The notes below the pieces were generated by a model, which ran no database searches, was not told where the DNA came from, and worked only from the letters and a program-made list of their open reading frames with translations. Positions 35,925-44,213 of a stretch of 64,000 bases of DNA are shown one piece after another. Made by a program: the position numbers and the translations under genes. Numbering within the stretch: the stretch's first letter is position 1; the number at the start of each line of letters is the position of its first letter. Source of the stretch: an uncultured Porphyromonadaceae bacterium (GTDB taxonomy: Bacteria; Bacteroidota; Bacteroidia; Bacteroidales; Muribaculaceae); assembly GCA_900541835.1 (NCBI GenBank), contig UQLL01000009.1, forward strand, positions 1 through 64,000. Direction: 5' to 3'.

Positions 35925-36377
35925 CTAATCCTCTTCCGGCAGGGTGTCGGAGATGGTCAGCGACTCCGTGTAGCGGGGCGGTGCGACGGGCGTGGAGGGC
36001 TCCGGCTGCACGTCGCTGACCTCGGGCGTGTCGCTCTTGCGGCCCTGGGCCAGCAGGCGGTCGATGTTCTCGACATAGTCAAGCGAGTCGTCGAGATAGA
36101 ACTGCAGCTCAGGACACTTGCGCAAGGTCTCGCGGACGTGCTGGGCCAGCTCGTAGCGGACCGTCTTCTGCTGGCGCTTGATGTTTTCGAGAATCTCGGC
36201 CGACCTGGCCGAGGGGAAGATGCTGAGATATGCGCGGGCGATGCTGAGGTCGGGTGTGACCTTGACGGCGCTCACGGACACCATCACGCCGCCCAGCTTG
36301 GCCGTCTGGCGGCGGAATATCTCGCTAAGTTCCTTCTGAATCAGTCTTGATATGCGTGCTTGTCTTTTTCCGTCCAT
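35925..36377 (-). CDS. rbfA: ribosome-binding factor A
   Basis: This 150-residue protein is RbfA, a KH-fold factor that assists 16S rRNA 5'-end maturation. Its N-terminus RQARISRLIQKELSEIFRR and the segments VTPDLSIARAYLSIFPS and LRKCPELQFYLDDSLDY are family marks. A C-terminal extension of about 35 residues is rich in Pro, Ser and Thr. The ATG at 36377 is chosen because the upstream in-frame stretch does not resemble RbfA. It is first in an operon with the LolC/E-like gene, with a -7 box about 80 nt upstream. Confidence 0.93.
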   Translation of the reverse strand: MDGKRQARISRLIQKELSEIFRRQTAKLGGVMVSVSAVKVTPDLSIARAYLSIFPSARSAEILENIKRQQKTVRYELAQHVRETLRKCPELQFYLDDSLDYVENIDRLLAQGRKSDTPEVSDVQPEPSTPVAPPRYTESLTISDTLPEED

Positions 36378-36456
36378 GGCATGTATGTTTTTACCACTAT
36401 AACAACCGATGCCGCCCCGGGGTTGCACTCCTTGGCTGACGCTCAGATTGCGACCG

Positions 36457-36464
36457 CAAAATTA
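36457..36464 (-). promoter_or_regulatory. -7 box of the rbfA operon
   Basis: TAATTTTG on the minus strand, about 80 nt before the rbfA start. It lies just downstream of the lipoprotein stop at 36476. Confidence 0.5.
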
Positions 36465-36475
36465 CACAAATTCTG

Positions 36476-37888
36476 CTATTCAGGGGCATTTTCCGGTTCG
36501 GAATAGGCACCAAGAGTGGGAGCGCCCCCGGAGAGACGGTCGTTGCCATCCATGTCGTACAGGCAGATGGAGGTGACGTATGCGGGGTCTCCGGCGCCGA
36601 GGGCGGGTGACTTGGGCTCGACGTGGTAGTTGAAGTAGTACTTGGGCCGGTCGGTGAGGAAAAGGGGGTCCTTGCCCCAGAGGCAGTCAAGGAAATGCTC
36701 GTCGTTCTCGCCGGTGGCGCCGAAGAGGGTGTAGTGCAGGTAGACCTGCGTGTCCTTGAGGTCGCCGGGGAGGATGGGACCTCCGAGGCCGTCGATGATG
36801 CAGTTGGCGAAAGTGGCCTGCATGGGCGCGTCGGTCTCGTCGGCCTTCAGCCCGTACAGCCTCACGATGGGACCGGAGGGCCCGGCGAAGAGATAGTAGT
36901 TGGACAGGGTGCACTGCACGATTTCATGCTTGCCTCCGGTGAGAGAGAGCACGCCGAGGGCGGCGTCGGAGAAGATGGTGCCGTAGGCGTCCACACGGGC
37001 GTGGGAGCTGGTGAGCACGTGTCCGGCGCTGTTGTGGAGCCACGAGTTGACAATCAGCAGCTTGCTGCGGCTCAGGTCGCCGCAGGAGTCGATGACCAGA
37101 CCCGTCTCCGTCGAGCGCATGTCAACGTATTCCAGGTGGTTGTCGAAACTGCCGGCGCCGATGCGCACTCCGCGCCACTGCGAGGCCATCTCCTCGTAGG
37201 TGAGGTCGGGGAGCACCTTGTCCGACCGGTCGCCGCGCAGATGTATCATCTGTCCGGGCTTGCCTACGGCCTCCAGGCGCCCGTCGACAATCAGCGACGC
37301 CTTGTCGTGGAAGAGCACGCGGGCACCCGGGTCAATGGTGAGAGTGGCACCCGAAGCCACCACCAGCGAGTCGAACACCACGTAAGGCTGCTCGGCAGTC
37401 AGCCGCATGTCCCGCTCCACGGTAAGCGCGTTGAGACGGGTTACGTTCTGGCCCCAGGCCTCGAGCTGCACGGTCTGCGCCACACCGTTGGTGACGAACT
37501 CCAGCTGGTCCTCGACCAGGCGCGGCTCCGGCCCGGCATTCTTGTCAATGTAGCATTCCACAAAGATGTAGATGGAGTCCTTGCCGCGGATCTCGACGTC
37601 GTGGAACTCGGTGCCTGACATGCCGTCGACGTTGAGCGAGAAGTTGCTGTCGGCATTCCTCATCCTTATGGATGAGATGCTGACGCCCTTGGAGTTGCGA
37701 TTGTAGACCAGCAGGCGCGCCGTGGGCGTGCCGAGCTCGGTGAACACGGTGTCGAAGCTGAGCGTGTCACGCGAGAAGGTCAGCGTGGCCGATGGCGAGG
37801 TGGTTATGTCGTCGTTGATGCAGGCAGTAGGCAGACACAGGCCCAGCAGGCACGCCAGCACCAGCGGCAGTAGTCGTAGGAGTCTCAT
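36476..37888 (-). CDS. lipoprotein with parallel beta-helix
   Basis: This 470-residue protein has a lipoprotein signal (LLGLCLPTAC, lipidated Cys23). An immunoglobulin-like N-terminal part (about 35-150) is followed by a right-handed beta-helix region. There, strands such as VVFDSLVVASGATLTIDPGA and LEYVDMRSTETGLVIDS repeat. It resembles a conserved Bacteroidota family annotated as right-handed parallel beta-helix or hypothetical lipoprotein. No active-site motif is recognisable. The start is immediately next to a perfect hairpin shared with the divergent lpxB gene. Confidence 0.75.
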   Translation of the reverse strand: MRLLRLLPLVLACLLGLCLPTACINDDITTSPSATLTFSRDTLSFDTVFTELGTPTARLLVYNRNSKGVSISSIRMRNADSNFSLNVDGMSGTEFHDVEIRGKDSIYIFVECYIDKNAGPEPRLVEDQLEFVTNGVAQTVQLEAWGQNVTRLNALTVERDMRLTAEQPYVVFDSLVVASGATLTIDPGARVLFHDKASLIVDGRLEAVGKPGQMIHLRGDRSDKVLPDLTYEEMASQWRGVRIGAGSFDNHLEYVDMRSTETGLVIDSCGDLSRSKLLIVNSWLHNSAGHVLTSSHARVDAYGTIFSDAALGVLSLTGGKHEIVQCTLSNYYLFAGPSGPIVRLYGLKADETDAPMQATFANCIIDGLGGPILPGDLKDTQVYLHYTLFGATGENDEHFLDCLWGKDPLFLTDRPKYYFNYHVEPKSPALGAGDPAYVTSICLYDMDGNDRLSGGAPTLGAYSEPENAPE

Positions 37889-37889
37889 G

Positions 37890-37921
37890 CAATAAAAACG
37901 CGCGTAAGGGCGTTTTTATTG
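37890..37921. promoter_or_regulatory. perfect hairpin between divergent gene starts
   Basis: CAATAAAAACGC at 37890-37901 pairs with GCGTTTTTATTG at 37910-37921 (8-nt loop). It begins 1 nt upstream of the lipoprotein ATG and ends 9 nt before the lpxB ATG. It looks like a bidirectional terminator but sits at two 5' ends. Confidence 0.65.
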
Positions 37922-37930
37922 GACTAAGAT

Positions 37931-39085
37931 ATGAAATACATGATAGTTGCCGGAGAGGCGTCGGGCGACCTGCACGGCTCGCGGCTGATAGAGGCCATCA
38001 AGGGCCACGACCCGGAGGCGGAGTTCCTCTTCTTCGGGGGCGACCGCATGGCCGTGGCGGCAGGGCACAGTCCGGACCTGCACTACGACCGGCTCAACGT
38101 GATGGGGTTCAGCGAGGTGCTCCGCAGCCTGCCGCGCATCATGCGCAACCTGCGCATGGCACGGCGGCTGATGCAGTCATGGCGCCCCGACGCGCTCGTG
38201 CTCGTGGACTTCCCCGGCTTCAACCTGCGCCTGGCCAAGGCGGCAAAGAGGGCCGAAGTGCCCGTGCACTACTTCATCTCGCCCAAGATATGGGCCTGGA
38301 AAGAGTGGCGCATACGCTCCATACGCCGGTACGTGGACCATATGTACTGCATCCTCCCGTTCGAGAAGGATTACTACCGCCGCAAGCACCACTACGAGGT
38401 GGAGTACGTCGGCAACCCGTCAGTGGCCGAGATAGACGAGGAGCTGCGTCGTGTGCCTGCCGAGCGCTATTTCCGCGAGCGGCACGACATCGCCGACCCG
38501 CGTCCGATCATCGCCCTGCTGCCCGGCTCGCGGCGCGGTGAGCTGCGCAACAACCTTCCTCTGATGATCGAGGCCGCCCGCCGATTCCCGCAGTACCAGT
38601 ACATAGTGGCGGCCGCCCCGGCCCAGCCCGAACGGCTCTACCGAGAGATAGCCCAGGACCCCGGGCTGAAGGTGGTCTTCGGAGCCACGCACTCCCTGCT
38701 GCGCCACTCGCGCGCCGCCCTGGTGACCAGCGGCACTGCAACCCTGGAGACGGCCCTGGCGGCCACCCCGCAGGTGGTCTGCTACCGCGCCAACGGCTCC
38801 CGACTGAGCTACAAGATAATGGAAAAGCTGCTGAAAGTGCGCTTCGTGTCGCTGCCCAACCTGATCGCCGACCGCGAGGTGGTGCCGGAGCTACTGGTGC
38901 ATCTCTGCACTGCCGACAGCATAGCCGAGCATCTGGAGCCGTTGCTTGCCGGCAGCCCGGAACGCGACCGCATGCTCGCCGGATACCGCGAGGTGCGCCG
39001 ACGCCTCGGCGACCCCAACGCCGCCGAGAATGCCGCCAGCCTCATAGTCGAGCACTGTAGAAACGCACGGTCTGTGCGTCCATAA
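37931..39085 (+). CDS. lpxB: lipid-A-disaccharide synthase
   Basis: This 384-residue GT19 enzyme joins UDP-diacylglucosamine and lipid X in lipid A synthesis at the inner membrane. Family marks: MKYMIVAGEASGDLHGSRLI at the N-terminus, LVDFPGFNLRLAK near residue 95, SPKIWAWKEWRI near 118, LLPGSRRGELRNNLP near 198, and VTSGTATLETAL near 268. The last ten residues (HCRNARSVRP) are encoded by a REP hairpin that runs through the stop region, so the natural C-terminus has been extended or replaced. Confidence 0.95.
   Translation: MKYMIVAGEASGDLHGSRLIEAIKGHDPEAEFLFFGGDRMAVAAGHSPDLHYDRLNVMGFSEVLRSLPRIMRNLRMARRLMQSWRPDALVLVDFPGFNLRLAKAAKRAEVPVHYFISPKIWAWKEWRIRSIRRYVDHMYCILPFEKDYYRRKHHYEVEYVGNPSVAEIDEELRRVPAERYFRERHDIADPRPIIALLPGSRRGELRNNLPLMIEAARRFPQYQYIVAAAPAQPERLYREIAQDPGLKVVFGATHSLLRHSRAALVTSGTATLETALAATPQVVCYRANGSRLSYKIMEKLLKVRFVSLPNLIADREVVPELLVHLCTADSIAEHLEPLLAGSPERDRMLAGYREVRRRLGDPNAAENAASLIVEHCRNARSVRP
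39056..39080 (+). repeat. REP-type hairpin overlapping the lpxB 3' end
   Basis: TGTAG, then AAACGCACGG and CTGTGCGTC, a diverged member of the GTAGGG-hairpin family. The lpxB stop codon (39083-39085) follows directly. Confidence 0.65.
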
Positions 39086-39105
39086 AGTCCTAAATTTAAC
39101 CCCCA

Positions 39106-39657
39106 ATGCGCTACTTCGCTATGCTCGACGGCCGTCAGGCCGGACCCTTCACTTTGCAGGAGCTCGAAGCCGCCAGCGTCGGCCCCGAGACTTACGTGTG
39201 GTGCAAGGGCATGGACGACTGGCAGCAGGCCGGCGAAGTCGCCGACATCTGCCGCTATTTCCGCCAGACGCTCCACGACCGCATGCACCCGGCCTCGCAA
39301 CCCTCACCGCAAGCGGAGGACACTCCGCAACCGAACGCCCTCGACGACATTCCCCTGCGCTGGCGGCACGCGGTCTCCAAGAGCGGCGAACCGGCGCAGA
39401 TGCTGCCCGAGCCAGAGCCGGACCTGGGCCGCGCACCCCGCTCGTGGATCGGCGAGTCCATCCTGGCCATACTGCTCTGCTGCCCGCTGACGGGCCTGGT
39501 GGCCCTCTTCTTCGGCATACGCAGCCGCAGCCTTTGGCACAAGGGACACGCCGACGAGGCACACGCGGCCTCCGCCCGCGCACGCCTGTGGGTGCTCATA
39601 AGCATAGTGGCGGGCTGCTTCCTCGCGGCCCTCGCCATCAAATCAAGAATCGGATGA
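39106..39657 (+). CDS. GYF_2-CD225 membrane protein
   Basis: This 183-residue protein begins with a GYF_2-like domain (RYFAMLDGRQAGPFTLQELE ... TYVWCKGMDDWQQA, residues 2-40). A Pro-rich linker follows, then a C-terminal CD225/dispanin-like pair of membrane helices (SILAILLCCPLTGLVALFFG and LWVLISIVAGCFLAALAI). Such fusions are common in Bacteroidota, with unknown function; GYF domains bind proline-rich peptides. It starts 20 nt after lpxB. It may be co-transcribed with lpxB, although a REP hairpin lies between them. Confidence 0.8.
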   Translation: MRYFAMLDGRQAGPFTLQELEAASVGPETYVWCKGMDDWQQAGEVADICRYFRQTLHDRMHPASQPSPQAEDTPQPNALDDIPLRWRHAVSKSGEPAQMLPEPEPDLGRAPRSWIGESILAILLCCPLTGLVALFFGIRSRSLWHKGHADEAHAASARARLWVLISIVAGCFLAALAIKSRIG

Positions 39658-39740
39658 CGCCCTGCGGCGGGCGTTGATACGCGAGCGGGCCGCCAGCCCT
39701 GCCATTATAAATCGTCATCGGACACAAAGTCCTCGTAAAA

Positions 39741-39811
39741 TAGCAGTGACGCACGACCCGTGCACCAGTTATCCGCAGTCTGCAGGGACGCACGGCCCGT
39801 GCGTCCCTGCA
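39741..39811. repeat. REPIN-like element with palindromic right half
   Basis: Left unit: TGACGCACGACCCGTGCACC. Right unit 39781-39811: a 31-nt almost perfect palindrome, TGCAGGGACGCACGG and CCGTGCGTCCCTGCA around one C. They lie in the 331-bp gene-free stretch 39658-39988, which also holds the next element and otherwise shows nothing recognisable. Confidence 0.7.
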
Positions 39812-39839
39812 TCAGCAAGGTATGTGTAGATAGCCGGAA

Positions 39840-39970
39840 GAGGGTGTGTCAAATTCAAAATTTCGGTCAGATCGTAGGGCTGCACCCCGGTGCAGCCGCT
39901 GATAATCAATAAAGTAGAGCGGATGCACCTTGGTGCATCCCTACGATTCGCCGGATTTTGCAACACCCTC
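39840..39970 (-). mobile_element. 131-bp MITE/REPIN-like element, copy 1
   Basis: Bounded by GAGGGTGT (39840-39847) and ACACCCTC (39963-39970). It contains two inverted GTAGGG hairpins at 39874-39897 and 39921-39944. Its reverse complement is nearly identical to 60708-60835. The ends plus hairpins form an imperfect terminal inverted repeat of about 35 nt. No coding capacity, so any movement needs a transposase elsewhere. Confidence 0.75.
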
Positions 39971-39988
39971 CTCTGTGTGTCATTACCT

Positions 39989-40369
39989 TCACACGCAGCG
40001 CGTTCCGAGCCAGTAGCCCGCAAAACAGCACAGCAGGCCCGCAACGACGGTAATCAGGATATAGCCGAAAGCCGTGAGCATGGCGTCGGCGCGAAAATAG
40101 TTGACAGTGATTATGGCGAAGTGCGCGAAAGTGGAGAAGCCGCCGCAGAAGCCGGACATCAGCAGCACGCTCACGAGCGTCTTGCGGTCGGCCGACATTG
40201 CGCTCACCGCCACCCAGCCTGCCAGCAGGCCCATCAGGAACGAGCCCACCACGTTGATCACCCCCGTCACGATGGCCGTGTGGAAACGGTTCTCCAGCAG
40301 GAAGCGCACAATCGTGCCGACGGCTCCGCCCCCGGCCACGAGCAGCAGTTTGGTCACCAATGTCATCAC
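39989..40369 (-). CDS. crcB: fluoride ion channel (Fluc/CrcB)
   Basis: This 126-residue four-TM protein exports fluoride. It has GGGAVGTIVRF in TM1, GVINVVGSFLMG with the conserved Asn, and the signature GFCGGFSTFAHF in TM3, close to the common GGxTTFSTF. Length is normal for a dual-topology homodimer. The first codons are ATG ATG; either may start. I see no fluoride riboswitch in the 51 nt separating it from the divergent gene at 40421, but folding should be checked. Confidence 0.92.
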   Translation of the reverse strand: MMTLVTKLLLVAGGGAVGTIVRFLLENRFHTAIVTGVINVVGSFLMGLLAGWVAVSAMSADRKTLVSVLLMSGFCGGFSTFAHFAIITVNYFRADAMLTAFGYILITVVAGLLCCFAGYWLGTRCV

Positions 40370-40408
40370 ATCCTTACAACACCACGCCCTCCATTAAGGT
40401 TTTTTCGC

Positions 40409-40416
40409 TAACTTTG
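40409..40416 (+). promoter_or_regulatory. -7 box immediately before the ATG at 40421
   Basis: TAACTTTG followed by CGGC and then ATG. The -33 element is unclear. Confidence 0.5.
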
Positions 40417-40420
40417 CGGC

Positions 40421-41506
40421 ATGAACAGAATCAAGCGCATCATGTCGCTGTGCGTATGCACAGTGTGCCTGGCCGCCACAGCCAAGGTGGCCACGGTATT
40501 GGAAAAGGAAACAGGAATGCCCGTGGAAGGCGCCACCGCGTTCGGCCGCTCCGGCCGCATCGTGGGCCAGACCGACGCCGCAGGCCGCATACAGGCGCCC
40601 GACGCCGAGTTCCCGCTCACCATCCGCTGCATGGGCTACCGGGCCGGCATCGCCGACGGCGCCGACACCCTGCGCCTTGAAGAACGCGACTACGCACTCG
40701 ACACAGTGACGGTCAGCCCCGGTTCCCGCCCCGTAACCCGCATCGTCGGCTTCGCACGCGAATACGCCACCGGCGCCACCACTACCGACACCGTCACCCA
40801 GCTCTCCGAATTCATGGCAGAGCTATACCTGGCGCCCGACAAGACAAAAGGATACAAAAAAGAGGACTCCAGACTACGCATCCGCAACCGCCGAGCCCTG
40901 GTGCGCACGGTCCGCGCCGACGGCACCGACTCCATATACGCGGGAACCACCGACATCTCCCTGCTGCAGCACATCTTCTTCATCCCCGCCGAGATGGAAC
41001 TCACCGACCTCATGAAACGCGGCGCTCCCACCGGGCAGATCCCGGGCAAGTACGCCCCCAGGACCATTCTGCGCACCGACGGCCGACGCCTGCACGCACT
41101 GATCAACCCGCTGAGCGACTTCAAGGAACAGAAAATGTCACCCTGGATCTTCAAGCTGCTCGGCCTGAGCATGGACATGACCCGCTTCGACATCCGCTAC
41201 GACTACCGACAGCACGCCGACACGTCGGCCTACCTGCCCGCCGAGCTCCTCGAGAGCGCCGTCGACGCCCGCATCGTAGGCTCGGGCCGCTGGATCAAGA
41301 AGGCATTCGGCACCAAGGAGCCCGTCACCATGGATATGTACATGGAATTCTACCCCCTCGACGTCACCCACCTGAGCATCGACGAATACAAAGAGCTGCG
41401 CTCCGACAAGGATCCGCTCCCATGGGCCACCACGCCCTCCATCCCGTACCTCCCCGCCCCCTACGACTCCATAACCCACCGCCTCACCACGCAACAGAAT
41501 CAATAG
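40421..41506 (+). CDS. exported protein with carboxypeptidase-regulatory-like N-terminal domain
   Basis: I do not recognise the bulk of this 361-residue protein. It has a short signal peptide (about 1-22, CTVCLAATAK). Residues 22-95 resemble a CarboxypepD_reg-like fold (ATVLEKETGMPVEGATAFGR ... GQTDAAGRIQAP), followed by LDTVTVSPGS, which resembles the junction seen before beta-barrels or DUF domains in Bacteroidota exported proteins. The remainder (100-361) has no barrel-length continuation. The start codon lies 4 nt after a -7 box; Met8 is an alternative start but would shorten the signal peptide. Confidence 0.7.
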   Translation: MNRIKRIMSLCVCTVCLAATAKVATVLEKETGMPVEGATAFGRSGRIVGQTDAAGRIQAPDAEFPLTIRCMGYRAGIADGADTLRLEERDYALDTVTVSPGSRPVTRIVGFAREYATGATTTDTVTQLSEFMAELYLAPDKTKGYKKEDSRLRIRNRRALVRTVRADGTDSIYAGTTDISLLQHIFFIPAEMELTDLMKRGAPTGQIPGKYAPRTILRTDGRRLHALINPLSDFKEQKMSPWIFKLLGLSMDMTRFDIRYDYRQHADTSAYLPAELLESAVDARIVGSGRWIKKAFGTKEPVTMDMYMEFYPLDVTHLSIDEYKELRSDKDPLPWATTPSIPYLPAPYDSITHRLTTQQNQ

Positions 41507-41708
41507 TCTTCGCCCAAAACGCCCAAGACCTATTGCATGGCAAAATAAAAACACACCTTACAAACAGACACCTTCTATGCGGCCCATATAGCCTTTTCAG
41601 CCATTTTAAATAGCAAAATCACTCTCGATATCCGCCAAAGAGTCGCGCCAAAACAAAGCTTAAATGTTAATTATTATTAAAATTTAGGCGTAATTCAAAA
41701 ATATTTTG

Positions 41709-41716
41709 TATCTTTG
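41709..41716 (+). promoter_or_regulatory. -7 box before the C10 protease gene
   Basis: TATCTTTG about 45 nt before the ATG at 41762. It is preceded by an AT-rich stretch (41507-41708) in which I see nothing else. Confidence 0.5.
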
Positions 41717-41761
41717 GCCGTGGTTAATAGTTAGCCGCCTTGAAATCAAATCCACTCACAC

Positions 41762-43099
41762 ATGAAACACTCACCTCTATGGCAACTGCCTGTCGTGCTG
41801 GCGCTTCTTCTGCTCGCATCGTGCAATGCTGAGATGCCAGTAACCAACGGCCTGGAAGTAACACCACGGACCACGCACCACAGGGCATTGCCGCCCCAGC
41901 AGGTGCCGCAACGCCTCGGCTCCCTGTGGGCCTCCCTCCCCCATACGTCGGCCACACGAGCCGGCGAAGACCCTACCCCTGATTCCCTCTTTACAGTCCC
42001 TTCCGGCGACTTCGTGGGAACCTACGAACCTGGCACGGACACCTAGATGCAGAACCCCGACATCGACCAGATCGACACCCTTTCCACCTACGCCTACGTG
42101 GTGACATTCAAGGAGCAGCCCGGCTTCGTCATCCTCTCCGCCGTCGAAGGAATCCCCGATGTCCTCTTCTACACCGAAGAAAGCACATACAACGGAGCCA
42201 TCACCGACACGCCAACCACCCCAAAATCGGGATTCCACTCCTTCATGGACCTCATGACGGCCTGGGTCTGGTACAAGCTGTCGGTCGGTCCCGAGGACGA
42301 CGGCGGCCCCATCGACCCGCCTTATAGAGACAGTGGATGGAAATCCGAACACGCTCTGATAGGGGGAACCGGCGTTCCGGTAATGTGGGGACAAGGACAC
42401 CCATACAACATACTCTGCTACGACAAAAAGGGAAGACGTGCCCTCACAGGGTGCGTTGCCACTGCGGTCGCACAAGCCATGGCTTACTACAAGTATCCCG
42501 CATCCTACAACGGCCACACCTTCCACTGGGACGAAATGCTCGGCGTTTACTCCTGGTGCTCCGATGATAACGAGTATGCGTATTCACAGACCGGGTCCGA
42601 GCAAGGCTGGAATGACGTAGCCTTCTTGATGCGCAGCCTTGGCTATGCCGGCAACCTCAACATGAACTATGGAGTGGACGGGTCAAGTGCCAACTGCAAA
42701 TATATCTACCAGACATTTCATAACTTCGGTTATGCAGGGGGAGGCACCCAAAACAGCTTCAACTACGAAAAAATGATGAACGAAATTGACGAAGGGCGTC
42801 CGATCATCATGGAAGGATACGACAGGTCCGACATGGGACACGCATGGGTAATAGATGGTTACGTCACCCACTTCAAAGTCCGCACCTACAAAAACGGCAA
42901 GACCGAGCGAGTCGACAGAACCGACCTGGTCCACTGCAACTGGGGTTGGTGCGGATACAATAACGGCTATGCGGTGGCCAACGTGTTCGACCCCTACGAG
43001 AATTTCTCCGTTCCGCCCGAATGGATGGTAACCAGGTCCCAGTCCGCCACCGCCTATTGCAGAAAGACAAAAATGTACATCAACATAACGCCCAATTAA
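41762..43099 (+). pseudogene. streptopain-like (C10) cysteine protease lipoprotein interrupted by an in-frame TAG
   Basis: The frame begins MKHSPLWQLPVVLALLLLASC, a lipoprotein signal with Cys21. It stops at TAG 42044-42046 and continues in the same frame from an ATG at 42047 for 350 residues. The second part starts with a Spi-like propeptide (TYAYVVTFKEQPGFVILSAV). It then holds the protease: LTGCVATAVAQAMAYY (Cys136 of this part), GHAWVIDGY (His265) and HCNWGWCGYNNGYAV. The catalytic residues are intact. Without read-through the protease would lack a signal peptide. Options are nonsense pseudogene, amber read-through, internal initiation or a sequencing error. A lipoprotein gene follows after 1 nt. 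Confidence 0.8.
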
Positions 43100-43100
43100 T

Positions 43101-43949
43101 ATGAAAACCTCGAAACTCACATGCATGGCCATCGCCGTCCTCGCCCTCGCGCTGCTGACCCTGGCATCCTGCGATAGCAAGGATGACTCCGTGGGACCCG
43201 TAGGACATCGGTCCCCGAGAGGATTCCTCTACTACGGGTCTTCGCTGGCCTTCGAATACGATGCCTTCATGGCAATCGAGAAACCGTGGCATGCCTATTC
43301 CGACTACCGCGACGTGGCAATCATCAAGGCCGACGGCCCGGCTGTCTACCCCAATGGCACCGGCCCCATGGACCCGTACATCTTCCCGGAAACCGACTCC
43401 CTGCCCTATCCGAGAAAAGGACTGTTCGAGAAACTCAGCGAGATGAACGGAGACAGTGGATTCGTGAAAGGGACCCCTTACTACGACGAATTCTACCATC
43501 ACATGCTCCTGCAGCATTCGCTCATAGAGGACATAACCGAAGTGCAGGTGACAGCCATGTCGGATTACGACGCTGACCACCCAAAAGGAGCGTCCCTTGC
43601 CGAAATCACCAATGTGAACTACAGCACCCTGCTTCCATTTATCCAGGCCGGCTACGATGTCACGCCTTCTTCGCGAGGCAACGGCCCCCATCCACTGCTA
43701 TTGGAAATGACCAGGGCAGAAGTCGAATCCACCAATGCCCTGGACATCACCGCCAAGGATGGCTTCTGGAGACATTGCAAGGCTGCCGACATCCGGGCGA
43801 ATCCGATCAAGATGTCCTGTGGCATGCTGGCGCTGACCTTCGACAGCAAGCCGGCGCAGGAGGCGACCATCGAGGTGGCCGTCACGGTGCAGATGCGCGG
43901 CGGCGAGTACCCGGCACGGACTTACAGGCAGACTTACAAGGTGAGATAA
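43101..43949 (+). CDS. lipoprotein of unknown function
   Basis: This 282-residue protein has a lipoprotein signal (AVLALALLTLASC, lipidated Cys24). I do not recognise the mature part, which includes YYGSSLAFEYDAFM, a Tyr/Pro-rich middle and a beta-rich C-terminus (ATIEVAVTVQMRGGEYPART). It begins 1 nt after the stop of the C10 protease frame, so it is co-transcribed with it. Partners of C10 proteases include inhibitors, but this protein is longer than known staphostatin-like ones, so no function is assigned. Confidence 0.75.
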   Translation: MKTSKLTCMAIAVLALALLTLASCDSKDDSVGPVGHRSPRGFLYYGSSLAFEYDAFMAIEKPWHAYSDYRDVAIIKADGPAVYPNGTGPMDPYIFPETDSLPYPRKGLFEKLSEMNGDSGFVKGTPYYDEFYHHMLLQHSLIEDITEVQVTAMSDYDADHPKGASLAEITNVNYSTLLPFIQAGYDVTPSSRGNGPHPLLLEMTRAEVESTNALDITAKDGFWRHCKAADIRANPIKMSCGMLALTFDSKPAQEATIEVAVTVQMRGGEYPARTYRQTYKVR

Positions 43950-43997
43950 ACAGTCAGGGCCGCAATCAGTCTCGGCGGTCCTCCGCGTAAAGCGCAC

Positions 43998-44030
43998 GGA
44001 AGCGTTGATGCTCCCGGGCGCTTTCCTTTT
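43998..44030 (+). terminator. probable terminator after the lipoprotein gene
   Basis: GGAAGCG pairs with CGCTTTCC (one bulge), followed by TTTTGCGGG. Moderate stem, fair U-run. Confidence 0.5.
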
Positions 44031-44090
44031 GCGGGATGAGGCTTAATCATATTTAACGCCGCCGAAAGTACGCGGTACGGTTTTTTTCAT

Positions 44091-44098
44091 TAACTTTG
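44091..44098 (+). promoter_or_regulatory. promoter of the exopolysaccharide operon
   Basis: TAACTTTG preceded by a TTTTTTT tract; no clear -33 TTTG. The leader is long, about 110 nt. Confidence 0.6.
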
Positions 44099-44111
44099 CA
44101 AGCTCTATCCG

Positions 44112-44152
44112 CCGTCGGCCCGGAGTGCGCCGGACCACGCTTCCGCCGACGG
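44112..44152 (+). promoter_or_regulatory. structured leader hairpin of the exopolysaccharide operon
   Basis: CCGTCGGC at 44112-44119 pairs with GCCGACGG at 44145-44152. A nested CCGG-AGTGCG-CCGG lies inside. It sits between the promoter and the Wza-like gene and could be an attenuator or antiterminator target. No UpxY/NusG-like gene is adjacent. Confidence 0.45.
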
Positions 44153-44213
44153 GGTGCAATATCACGCGTAAAAAAACGTTAAAGAGAAAACGAATACCGA
44201 AACAACTGACCCG

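Noticed and set aside
39990..40420. Possible fluoride riboswitch for crcB
   Set aside because: The gap between crcB and the divergent gene is only 51 nt and I see no crcB-motif pseudoknot core.
41762..43099. Two separate genes (a 94-residue lipoprotein and a 350-residue protease)
   Set aside because: They are in the same frame with no spacer, and the signal, propeptide and protease domains together make one normal C10 lipoprotein; kept as one interrupted gene.
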